NCBI GenBank assembly: GCA_023379515.1
Contig: JAMCQQ010000248.1
Coordinates: 1 to 5,244, forward strand
From: Actinomycetota bacterium
Lineage (GTDB): Bacteria; Actinomycetota; Humimicrobiia; Humimicrobiales; Humimicrobiaceae
Reading direction: 5' to 3'
DNA length: 5,244 bases
In this document: positions 1 through 4,870 of the stretch, piece after piece
How positions within the stretch are numbered: position 1 is the first letter of the stretch
Layout: each line of letters opens with the position of its first letter
The notes under the pieces: generated by a model
What the model saw: the letters and a program-made list of their open reading frames with translations, nothing else
The model's database searches: none
What the model was told of the DNA's origin: nothing
Position numbers and translations under genes: made by a program

Positions 1-124
1 AAATTACTGTACCTTCCTGTGGTTTTTCCTTTGCAGAATCCGGAAGTACGATTCCGCTTTTTGTTTTTTCTTCACTTTCTTTTGGTCTAACAAGTAGCCT
101 GTCTCCTAATGGTCTATATGCCAT
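1..124 (-). CDS. groES: Co-chaperonin GroES, N-terminal part (cut by left edge)
   Basis: The first 41 codons on the minus strand begin [20 protein letters not shown] and continue through [18 protein letters not shown]. This is the typical GroES (Cpn10) N-terminus, with the PLGDRLLV strand and the [14 protein letters not shown] stretch that covers the start of the mobile loop region. GroES is the cytosolic heptameric lid of the GroEL folding chamber. The family is about 95 residues long, so more than half lies beyond the left edge, and groEL would be expected after it. The ATG at 122-124 is fixed by homology and by a strong ribosome site six bases upstream. A CIRCE operator and a candidate promoter lie upstream, so it is probably a heat-shock gene under HrcA, transcribed separately from tsaD. 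Identification is secure. Confidence 0.96.
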   Translation of the reverse strand, partial: MAYRPLGDRLLVRPKESEEKTKSGIVLPDSAKEKPQEGTVI

Positions 125-130
125 GCCGAT

Positions 131-139
131 ACCTCCTTT
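131..139 (-). promoter_or_regulatory. Ribosome binding site of groES
   Basis: On the minus strand AAAGGAGGT stands six bases before the groES ATG. It is a near-perfect complement to the 16S rRNA 3' end. With the PEBP gene's site, it is one of the two strongest in the window, as expected for an abundant chaperonin. Confidence 0.88.
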
Positions 140-175
140 AAATTTTGTCTATTTGCACATTTAATTAAATAAATT

Positions 176-202
176 TTAGCACTCTAATGTGCTGACTGCT
201 AA
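176..202 (-). promoter_or_regulatory. CIRCE element (HrcA operator) upstream of groES
   Basis: The plus strand reads TTAGCACTC, nine spacer bases (185-193), then GACTGCTAA. The CIRCE consensus is TTAGCACTC-N9-GAGTGCTAA, so this copy differs at one base (C instead of G at position 196) and the spacer length is exact. The HrcA repressor binds CIRCE and blocks groESL and dnaK operons until heat stress. The element is 51 bases upstream of the groES ATG, just downstream of the candidate promoter, which is the usual place. The match is seen directly. HrcA control follows from the known family, and no hrcA gene is in view. Confidence 0.93.
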
Positions 203-212
203 ACCAAAAGTA

Positions 213-241
213 ATAGTAATATATGGTTAAGCAAAAAGCAA
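213..241 (-). promoter_or_regulatory. Candidate promoter of groES
   Basis: On the minus strand TTGCTT (236-241) is followed after 17 bases by TACTAT (213-218). The hexamers match the sigma-A consensus at 3 of 6 and 4 of 6 positions. A transcript would start near 203-207, at the edge of CIRCE, as in other HrcA-controlled groE promoters. Another -10-like hexamer, TATATT (218-223), overlaps it, so the exact box is uncertain. Confidence 0.5.
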
Positions 242-269
242 GGGAAAAATTAAAATAAATTAAAAACTT

Positions 270-1295
270 TTATATATCACTCCTGGAATAAACATCCACA
301 TCAAGATTAGAAAAATTTCCGTTTATAAATTCATGATAACCAAGGCATGCTACCATTGCAGCATTATCCATGCAGAGAGAAACTGGAGGTATAGAAACTT
401 CAATATTATTTCTTTTAGCTTTAATTTCAAATTTTTCCCTCAGCCTGCTGTTTGCGGCAACTCCGCCGCTTATCAGGATTTTATTGAATTTAAACTCAAG
501 ACAGGCTCTAATTGTTTTTTCAACCAGTACGTCAACCACAGATTCCTGAAAACTTGCAGCAAGGTGGCAGATATTCTCTTTGCTGGCAATTTCAGGGCTT
601 CTTCTTGTTCTATAAATCAATGCAGTCTTAAGACCGCTGAAGCTGAAGTTAAAATCACCACTTCCAAGCATTGGTCTGGGAAGCTCAATTACTGCTGGAT
701 CTCCCTGCCTGGCAAGCTTATCTATTATCGGCCCTCCCGGATAACCGAGATTTAAAAATCGCGCAATCTTATCAAACGCCTCACCTGCGGCATCATCGAA
801 TGTATGACCAATTTCAGAAATGCTCCAATCTCTTTCAATAACATAAAGGCTTGAATGCCCTCCGGAAACAATAAGTCCGATAAAGCCGCCCTCCTGCGCC
901 GGGTTTATAAGAATATTTGAATAAAGATGAGCTTTGAGATGATTAATGGCAATCAAAGGTATTTTGGCTGCATAGCTGATGGATTTTGCAGCCCCAACCC
1001 CGATAAGAAGCGAGCCTACAAGTCCCGGCCTGTTTGTTACACTGACCGCATTTATATCCTTTAACTTAAGCTCTGATTGTTCCAGGGCTTCTTTGATTAT
1101 TATTGTTATTATTTCAATATGTTTCCTGGATGCAAGCTCCGGAACGACACCACCATATTTTTCATGAATATAATTCTGGGAAGCCACGACATTTGAAAGG
1201 ATTTTGCTGCCGTTCTGAACGACTGCTGCGCAGGTGTCATCGCAGGAAGTCTCGATCCCTAAAATGTTTATATCTTTTTTATCAATTTTTTTCAT
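270..1295 (-). CDS. tsaD: tRNA N6-threonylcarbamoyladenosine transferase subunit TsaD
   Basis: TsaD (Gcp/Kae1/YgjD) is the catalytic subunit of the bacterial t6A complex. With TsaB and TsaE it moves threonylcarbamoyl from TC-AMP to A37 of ANN-decoding tRNAs. Numbered from the ATG at 1295 (341 aa; the family is about 335-345), the ASKHA nucleotide-fold signatures are in order: GIETSCDDT (13-21), metal-ligand HLKAH (119-123, both His present), SGGH (144-147), DDAAGEAFDKIA and GYPGGP (about 167-189), FSFSGLKTA (about 217-225), ISGGVAANSRLRE (about 275-287) and CMDNAAM with the metal-ligand Asp 310. Nothing essential is missing. In-frame alternatives are ATG at 1307 and TTG at 1319; none has a good ribosome site. 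I chose 1295 because the family starts close to the GIETSCD motif. The gene lies 152 bases after tsaB and before groES. Confidence 0.96.
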   Translation of the reverse strand: MKKIDKKDINILGIETSCDDTCAAVVQNGSKILSNVVASQNYIHEKYGGVVPELASRKHIEIITIIIKEALEQSELKLKDINAVSVTNRPGLVGSLLIGVGAAKSISYAAKIPLIAINHLKAHLYSNILINPAQEGGFIGLIVSGGHSSLYVIERDWSISEIGHTFDDAAGEAFDKIARFLNLGYPGGPIIDKLARQGDPAVIELPRPMLGSGDFNFSFSGLKTALIYRTRRSPEIASKENICHLAASFQESVVDVLVEKTIRACLEFKFNKILISGGVAANSRLREKFEIKAKRNNIEVSIPPVSLCMDNAAMVACLGYHEFINGNFSNLDVDVYSRSDI

Positions 1296-1311
1296 TATAA
1301 TAACCATTATC

Positions 1312-1398
1312 CGGACCAATAGAACTTGCGCTGACTGATCCTAACCAATAAAACCTGCTCAGATTAATTAGGATCAATAAAACCTGCTAGGACCAAAC
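1312..1398. repeat. Three degenerate 29-bp tandem repeats between tsaB and tsaD
   Basis: The units 1312-1340, 1341-1369 and 1370-1398 line up at an exact 29-base period. Units 1 and 2 agree at about 20 of 29 positions and units 2 and 3 at about 19. Units 2 and 3 share the perfect 14-mer CAATAAAACCTGCT (1346-1359 and 1375-1388), and unit 1 carries CAATAGAACTTGCG at the same phase. The first bases of unit 1 run into the region of the alternative tsaD starts. Three copies with no separate spacers do not make a CRISPR array. The function is unknown. Replication slippage followed by divergence is the simplest origin. Confidence 0.6.
1336..1376. repeat. 9-bp perfect inverted repeat between tsaB and tsaD
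   Basis: TGATCCTAA (1336-1344) and TTAGGATCA (1368-1376) are perfect reverse complements separated by 23 bases. In RNA they could form a nine-pair stem with a large loop that holds one copy of the 29-bp unit. No U-run follows, so it is not a typical intrinsic terminator. It could be a processing or attenuation hairpin in the leader of tsaD, or a by-product of the repeats. Confidence 0.45.
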
Positions 1399-1403
1399 AG
1401 TCT

Positions 1404-1437
1404 TCTGGTTAACAATAATTTCTGGTTTACAATAATT
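1404..1437. repeat. 17-bp tandem duplication downstream of tsaB
   Basis: TCTGGTTAACAATAATT (1404-1420) is followed directly by TCTGGTTTACAATAATT (1421-1437), identical at 16 of 17 positions. It lies 10 bases past the tsaB stop in the same gap as the 29-bp repeats. It contains no start or terminator that I can support. Confidence 0.75.
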
Positions 1438-1447
1438 CTCCTGCATT

Positions 1448-2332
1448 TTATCTCTTAAAAGGTGTAAATTCCCTCACATAAAGTGGCGCCAGTCCATAAT
1501 CTTCAGGGCTATAATCGGGTATCTCATGATCGCTTTGTTCGGTATCCTTAATTTTTTCTAAATCTTCCTGTTTATTTTTTAAATAACTGTAATATGCACA
1601 CAGGTTAAGATGAAAAGCAGATTCGAAATGTTCATGGCCGCTAAAACCACTGCCTCCCATTAATGTATATGACGAAAAACCGTTATCGGGAACAAATAAA
1701 GTATTGAATTTTTTGGTAAAGTCTTTTGATTCTGTCAGATAACCGCCGGAAAATTTATTTATAAAATAATTTTTGTTTTGAATAGTTATAGTTGAAATGG
1801 TATGAGCTTTAAATCCTTGGTGTTCATCTCTGCTTTCAGGATGTTCATATCTGTTATCATAGTTTTTCCGGTCGGCCGCTGCAACGTCCAAACCACTCTC
1901 TTCCGCTTTAAAAAATGAAAAAAATACTTCATTTCTTTTAACATCGAGCATGGGTACTATGATAATTTGTTTTCCTTCTTCAAGCAGTTTTTTAATCTTC
2001 TTTAAATTTTTAAAAAATATGCCAAGAGCAGTTATATCAAGTGATTCAATCCCACAGATAGGCTTGCTTCCTATCCAGGCAAGTGTTTTTGCAACTGTCA
2101 TTCCTATCCTTGTACATGTAAAATCACCAGGGCCGATGTTAACTGCAAAAAGATCCACGAAATCCAGACTGACATTAGCTTTCTTTAATGCCTTGTCTAT
2201 CAAATAAATAATATTAACCATGTACCTCTGATTTTTGCCATTGCCATATTCTATTTTTGACAGCAATTGCTGATCCTTATTTACTGCTATGCTTACCTGT
2301 CCGGAGCTGCTGTCTATTCCAAGAATATACAT
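1448..2332 (-). CDS. tsaB: t6A biosynthesis protein TsaB (universal YeaZ family)
   Basis: TsaB is the inactive ASKHA paralogue of TsaD. It dimerises with TsaD and scaffolds the t6A complex with TsaE. The N-terminus MYILGIDSSSGQVSIAV matches the YeaZ phosphate-1-like strand. The core signature NIGPGDFTCTRIGMTVAKTLA is at about 65-85, followed by GIESLDITA (94-102) and MLDVKRNEVFFSFF (128-141), the family's DAR-GEVY position. The C-terminal APLYVRE (282-288) matches the usual ending. At 294 aa it is longer than the usual 220-240. The excess is mostly a polar stretch after residue 142 and a charged stretch near 252-278. The ATG at 2332 is supported by AAAGG (2338-2342) five bases upstream and lies inside the end of tsaE (19-nt overlap), which indicates translational coupling. 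Identity is firm; the extra segments are diverged. Confidence 0.93.
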   Translation of the reverse strand: MYILGIDSSSGQVSIAVNKDQQLLSKIEYGNGKNQRYMVNIIYLIDKALKKANVSLDFVDLFAVNIGPGDFTCTRIGMTVAKTLAWIGSKPICGIESLDITALGIFFKNLKKIKKLLEEGKQIIIVPMLDVKRNEVFFSFFKAEESGLDVAAADRKNYDNRYEHPESRDEHQGFKAHTISTITIQNKNYFINKFSGGYLTESKDFTKKFNTLFVPDNGFSSYTLMGGSGFSGHEHFESAFHLNLCAYYSYLKNKQEDLEKIKDTEQSDHEIPDYSPEDYGLAPLYVREFTPFKR

Positions 2333-2889
2333 CTTTGCCTTTCGAGTAACTTTTTAAAAACTTTTAGCTTCCTGTCCCAGTAGCCGCTGACGGCAGGGCC
2401 GTTAAATGAAATCAACCTTTTTTCCAAATTTGAATTGAAATCATGTCCTGTAGTATATCCTGAGGTATATGCTTTGTCAGAATCATTGCCCGATGGATAA
2501 AAATATTCAAATTTGATTTCCAGGTAATTCGGACCAAGGAAATCTTTGATCTTGTCTCCCCATTCCATGCATGCAATGTTCCTGCTGCCGGAAAGATAAT
2601 CTTCTATACCTGTATTCAATATCTCATCAGAACTATTAAGCCTGTAAAAATCTGCATGAATAAATTTTTTTTCTGAGGCAATTTCATACAAGTTAATTAT
2701 TGTAAAACTTGGACTTGAAAGATTTTCCTTAATCCCCAGGCCTTCCGCAACTCCGGATACGAAAGTAGTCTTTCCTGCACCCAGCTCCCCTGTCAGCAAC
2801 AACACGTCTCCACTTTTAAGAATTTTTGAAAGAATTAAACCAATTTTTCTAGTAAATGATGGAGAATCTGAAGCTAGCTTCATAATCAT
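2314..2889 (-). CDS. tsaE: t6A complex ATPase TsaE
   Basis: TsaE (YjeE) is the P-loop ATPase that binds the TsaB-TsaD pair and hydrolyses ATP to allow repeated t6A cycles. The Walker A motif GELGAGKTT is at 34-42, the family motif SSPSFTIINLY at 58-68, HADFYRL at 78-84 and the EWGDK motif at 109-113; all are typical. At 191 aa it exceeds the usual 140-160. Residues from about 131 on form a Gly/Ser/Asp-rich segment followed by a basic helix-like tail (KLKVFKKLLERQR) that I do not recognise from the family. The ATG at 2889 overlaps the udg stop by one base (TGATG), with GGA about ten bases upstream. A second in-frame ATG at 2883 is possible. It is clearly co-transcribed with udg and tsaB. Confidence 0.94.
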   Translation of the reverse strand: MIMKLASDSPSFTRKIGLILSKILKSGDVLLLTGELGAGKTTFVSGVAEGLGIKENLSSPSFTIINLYEIASEKKFIHADFYRLNSSDEILNTGIEDYLSGSRNIACMEWGDKIKDFLGPNYLEIKFEYFYPSGNDSDKAYTSGYTTGHDFNSNLEKRLISFNGPAVSGYWDRKLKVFKKLLERQRCIFLE

Positions 2890-3674
2890 CAGAATAATCC
2901 TAATTGTTCATTCTTGTTTTTTTGCAAATCAGATTCTGCTGAAACAGCAGGTTCTTTTTTATCTCTAATACCAGAATCAGGATCTTTTAATAAATTAGTC
3001 GCTGCCGCCAATCCGGAGCTGCCGTTTGTGTCAGCATTGCCGGTTGATCCACTTTTAGCAAGACCATCCAAACTTGTAATATTTCCCGGGTTTTCATAAT
3101 TTTCCAATATCATTTTGATTCTCCGGAAATCTTCTTTCAATATTTCAAGCCTTGAAGGCGTATAGAGTGCAGCAGCAGGGTGATTTATCGGCAAAACCAT
3201 TCTATTTTTGACCCTAAAAACCTTACCTCTCAGCTTTGTTATCCCGGTATCTGTATTTAAAATCAACTGGGTTGAATATTTTCCCATTGTGCAAATAATT
3301 TTAGGGTCAATTATTTCTATTTGCTTGAATAGATATTTTTTGCACATATTTATTTCTTCTAATTTTGGATCTCTGTTCTCAGGGGGTCTGCATTTAAGTA
3401 CATTTGCTATAAAAACATCGCTCCTTTTAAAACCTATGGATGATAAAAGCTCGTCAAGAATCTTTCCTGCCTGCCCAACAAATGGTTTGCCCTGTAAGTC
3501 TTCGTTTCTTCCCGGAGCTTCACCGATAAATAATATTTCAGCACCGGAATTGCCGCTTCCAAAAACAAAATTGGTTCGTGTTGTACCTAGATCACAATCC
3601 ATACAGTCTTTTATCTGGAAATAAAATTCCTTTAATTTTTCTCTTTTATCTTCGCTCATTTTATCTTCGCTCAT
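2889..3674 (-). CDS. udg: Family-4 uracil-DNA glycosylase with low-complexity C-terminal tail
   Basis: This is an iron-sulfur uracil-DNA glycosylase of family 4 (UDGa type). It removes uracil from DNA arising by cytosine deamination or dUMP misincorporation and so starts base excision repair. Four cysteines, C24, C27, C95 and C111, fit the CxxC...Cx15C pattern of [4Fe-4S] ligands. Motif 1, [21 protein letters not shown], spans 51-71. [13 protein letters not shown] is at 91-103. NHPAAAL (164-170) is the motif-2 His loop. The core ends near 195. Residues about 198-256 form a Gly/Ser/Asn/Asp/Lys-rich tail ending in QLGLF (257-261), which resembles a beta-clamp binding peptide. The start codon sits in a perfect 15-bp duplication ([10 protein letters not shown]), so 3674 and 3659 are both possible starts; neither has a strong ribosome site. 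ppa is 24 nt upstream. Confidence 0.94.
   Translation of the reverse strand: MSEDKMSEDKREKLKEFYFQIKDCMDCDLGTTRTNFVFGSGNSGAEILFIGEAPGRNEDLQGKPFVGQAGKILDELLSSIGFKRSDVFIANVLKCRPPENRDPKLEEINMCKKYLFKQIEIIDPKIICTMGKYSTQLILNTDTGITKLRGKVFRVKNRMVLPINHPAAALYTPSRLEILKEDFRRIKMILENYENPGNITSLDGLAKSGSTGNADTNGSSGLAAATNLLKDPDSGIRDKKEPAVSAESDLQKNKNEQLGLF
3645..3674 (-). repeat. 15-bp tandem duplication of the udg start
   Basis: The unit ATGAGCGAAGATAAA occurs twice in a row on the minus strand (3674-3660 and 3659-3645), giving [10 protein letters not shown] and two possible start codons in the same frame. The copies are identical, so the duplication is probably recent. The first 11 bases (ATGAGCGAAGA) are also the first 11 of the upstream ppa gene. 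Confidence 0.9.
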
Positions 3675-3698
3675 ATAATTAATCTTTTAAATCATAGT

Positions 3699-4184
3699 TT
3701 ATAATTTTGTTTTCTTTAAATATTCTCTTGCAACATTTCCGGATTTCCATCCATCAGAAATAACAACTTTGGCTTCCAATTTTTTGTACGTCTGAAAGAA
3801 ATTTTCTATTTCTGCAAGAAGATGGGGCGGGATCTGATGGATATCATTAATATGGTTCCACATGGGATCTTTCTCCGGAACTGCAAGGATCTTATTATCT
3901 ATACCCTTTTCATCCTTCATTTGCAAAACTCCAACAGGTCTTGCCTCTATGAGACATCCTGAGAATGTCGGTTCCGAAATCAGCACAAGTACATCTACTT
4001 CATCGCCATCTTCTGCCAGTGTTCCCTCTATGAATCCGTAATCGGCAGGATAATGAACCGCACTGAATAAAACCCTGTCAAGCTTTATTCTTCTTGTTTC
4101 ATGGTCGAACTCATATTTGTTCCTGCATCCTTTTGGAACTTCTACTATTACTTTTACCAGGTGTGGGAATCTTTCTTCGCTCAT
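3699..4184 (-). CDS. ppa: Inorganic pyrophosphatase, family I
   Basis: This soluble, Mg-dependent, cytosolic enzyme splits pyrophosphate to two phosphates and so pulls biosynthetic reactions forward. The length, 161 aa, is normal for compact bacterial family-I enzymes. The signature DGDEVDV (59-65) supplies Asp 59, 61 and 64. By alignment from memory with the E. coli enzyme, the other active-site residues are also present: K24 and E26 in KYEFD, R37, Y49 in ADYGFIEG, D91 and D96 in the MKDEKGID stretch, and Y133-K134. The ATG at 4184 is supported by AAGGA a few bases upstream. The gene heads the leftward series and has a near-consensus promoter. TsaC/Sua5 releases pyrophosphate when making TC-AMP, which is a possible but unproven reason to sit beside tsa genes. 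Identification is secure. Confidence 0.97.
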   Translation of the reverse strand: MSEERFPHLVKVIVEVPKGCRNKYEFDHETRRIKLDRVLFSAVHYPADYGFIEGTLAEDGDEVDVLVLISEPTFSGCLIEARPVGVLQMKDEKGIDNKILAVPEKDPMWNHINDIHQIPPHLLAEIENFFQTYKKLEAKVVISDGWKSGNVAREYLKKTKL

Positions 4185-4243
4185 CGTTTTTCCTTTTCAA
4201 TAGTTACAAATAAATAATAAATTTTTCCGATTTATAAATAAGT

Positions 4244-4272
4244 ATTTTATTTTAAGACAGGTAATCTATCAA
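4244..4272 (-). promoter_or_regulatory. Sigma-A type promoter of the ppa-udg-tsaE-tsaB series
   Basis: On the minus strand TTGATA (4267-4272) and TAAAAT (4244-4249) are exactly 17 bases apart. Each matches the consensus hexamer at 5 of 6 positions. Transcription would start near 4235-4238, leaving a leader of about 50 bases before ppa. This is the best promoter in the window. The downstream genes are joined by short gaps or overlaps, so it probably drives at least ppa through tsaB. Confidence 0.75.
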
Positions 4273-4294
4273 TTTTATACTTACAATTATTATA

Positions 4295-4309
4295 ATCTTT
4301 TAAAAAGAT
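4295..4309. repeat. AT-rich palindrome in the divergent promoter region
   Basis: ATCTTTT, one central A, then AAAAGAT form a perfect 7+1+7 palindrome. It lies between the leftward ppa promoter and the rightward extended -10, so it could be a regulator site. In DNA this AT-rich, chance formation of such a palindrome is likely. Confidence 0.3.
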
Positions 4310-4328
4310 ATAATAAAGATTTCAAAAA

Positions 4329-4337
4329 TGATATAAT
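4329..4337 (+). promoter_or_regulatory. Extended -10 promoter candidate for the PEBP gene
   Basis: TGATATAAT contains a perfect TATAAT (4332-4337) preceded by the TGn extension, which can replace a good -35 box; none is visible at the right distance. Transcription would start near 4344, giving a leader of about 44 bases. Other TATAAT hexamers at 4291-4296 and 4309-4314 lack both a -35 and a TGn. Confidence 0.55.
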
Positions 4338-4376
4338 ATTTTAAATTAATTTTTATGCTTGCAATTACTTCTTCTT

Positions 4377-4383
4377 AAGGAGG
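4377..4383 (+). promoter_or_regulatory. Ribosome binding site of the PEBP gene
   Basis: AAGGAGG ends four bases before the ATG at 4388. It is a strong site and fixes the start of the gene. Confidence 0.85.
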
Positions 4384-4387
4384 AATA

Positions 4388-4834
4388 ATGAAAATAATAT
4401 CTTCCGCTTTTGAAAATAATTCGCTTATGCCATCAAAATATACTTGCGAAGGACCTGAAGTAAACCCGCCATTGGAATTCAAAGATGTGCCTGAGGATTC
4501 AAAGTCTCTGGTGCTTATAGTAGACGACCCTGACGCTCCCGTAAAGACATTTATCCATTGGACAATATGGAACATTGATCCGAAAATAACCGAAATTGGC
4601 GAAAACAGCAGCCCCAAAGGCGCAATTGAAGGCATTACCAGTTCCGGCAAGCGAGGATATGATGGCCCTTGCCCGCCATCCGGTACACACAGATATTTTT
4701 TTAAATTATTTGCCATAGATAAAATGCTGGATTTAAGCCCAAGTTCTTATGTCGGAGATATTGAGAGTGCAATCGAAGGACACGTTATCCGGAAAGCCGA
4801 ATTAATTGGTCTTTATAAAAAAAAATACGGTTAA
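4388..4834 (+). CDS. YbhB/YbcL family Raf kinase inhibitor-like (PEBP) protein
   Basis: This 148-aa protein belongs to the phosphatidylethanolamine-binding protein fold in its short bacterial YbhB/YbcL form. Visible family motifs are IPSKYTC-like MPSKYTCEGPEVNPPLEF (14-31), the ligand-pocket DDPDAP (46-51), HWTIWNID (57-64) and GYDGPCPPSGTHRYFFKLFAID (90-111), which includes the conserved His-Arg pair. The length is normal and no signal peptide is seen, so it is probably cytoplasmic. The fold binds anionic or phospho-ligands, but the physiological role of bacterial members is mostly unknown; the kinase-inhibitor name is by homology only. The start is fixed by a strong AAGGAGG. It has its own promoter, divergent from ppa, and is followed after 36 bases by a lipoprotein gene on the same strand. 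Confidence 0.94.
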   Translation: MKIISSAFENNSLMPSKYTCEGPEVNPPLEFKDVPEDSKSLVLIVDDPDAPVKTFIHWTIWNIDPKITEIGENSSPKGAIEGITSSGKRGYDGPCPPSGTHRYFFKLFAIDKMLDLSPSSYVGDIESAIEGHVIRKAELIGLYKKKYG

Positions 4835-4870
4835 CAAACCCGGAGTAATAAAAACAAAAATTATAAGAGC

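Larger units (their letters stand above)
4185..4387. other. Divergent intergenic region, ppa / PEBP gene
   Basis: This very AT-rich stretch of about 200 bases separates the leftward and rightward genes. It holds the ppa promoter and leader on the left, an AT palindrome in the middle, and the extended -10, leader and ribosome site of the PEBP gene on the right. I see no riboswitch, small gene or intrinsic terminator in it. Confidence 0.8.

Noticed and set aside
203..269. Intrinsic terminator after tsaD.
   Set aside because: The region is A/T-rich with T-runs on the transcribed strand but has no GC-containing stem, so I cannot support a terminator.
333..755. A long open frame on the plus strand opposite tsaD.
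   Set aside because: It lies wholly antisense to the strongly conserved TsaD frame, has no ribosome site and shows no recognisable domain.
1296..1319. A longer TsaD starting at the TTG at 1319.
   Set aside because: It would add MVRIMVII before the family's normal start, with a rare start codon, no clear ribosome site and overlap with the repeats; the ATG at 1295 fits the family better, though not decisively.
1312..1437. Possible CRISPR array in the tsaB-tsaD gap.
   Set aside because: The repeats are directly tandem and degenerate, without unique spacers, and no cas gene is nearby.
1389..1446. A 19-codon frame starting at the ATG at 1446 just after tsaB (MQENYCKPEIIV...).
   Set aside because: It is very short, overlaps the 17-bp duplication, lacks a proper ribosome site and ends at a TAG; nothing supports translation.
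3208..3624. A 138-codon open frame on the plus strand opposite udg.
   Set aside because: It is the mirror of the conserved UDG core; its hydrophobic, low-complexity translation resembles no family.
4185..4243. Riboswitch or leader regulator before ppa.
   Set aside because: The leader is only about 50 AT-rich bases with no conserved core or paired stems.
4375..4716. Open frame on the minus strand opposite the PEBP gene.
   Set aside because: The plus-strand PEBP frame has a strong ribosome site and conserved motifs; the antisense frame has neither.
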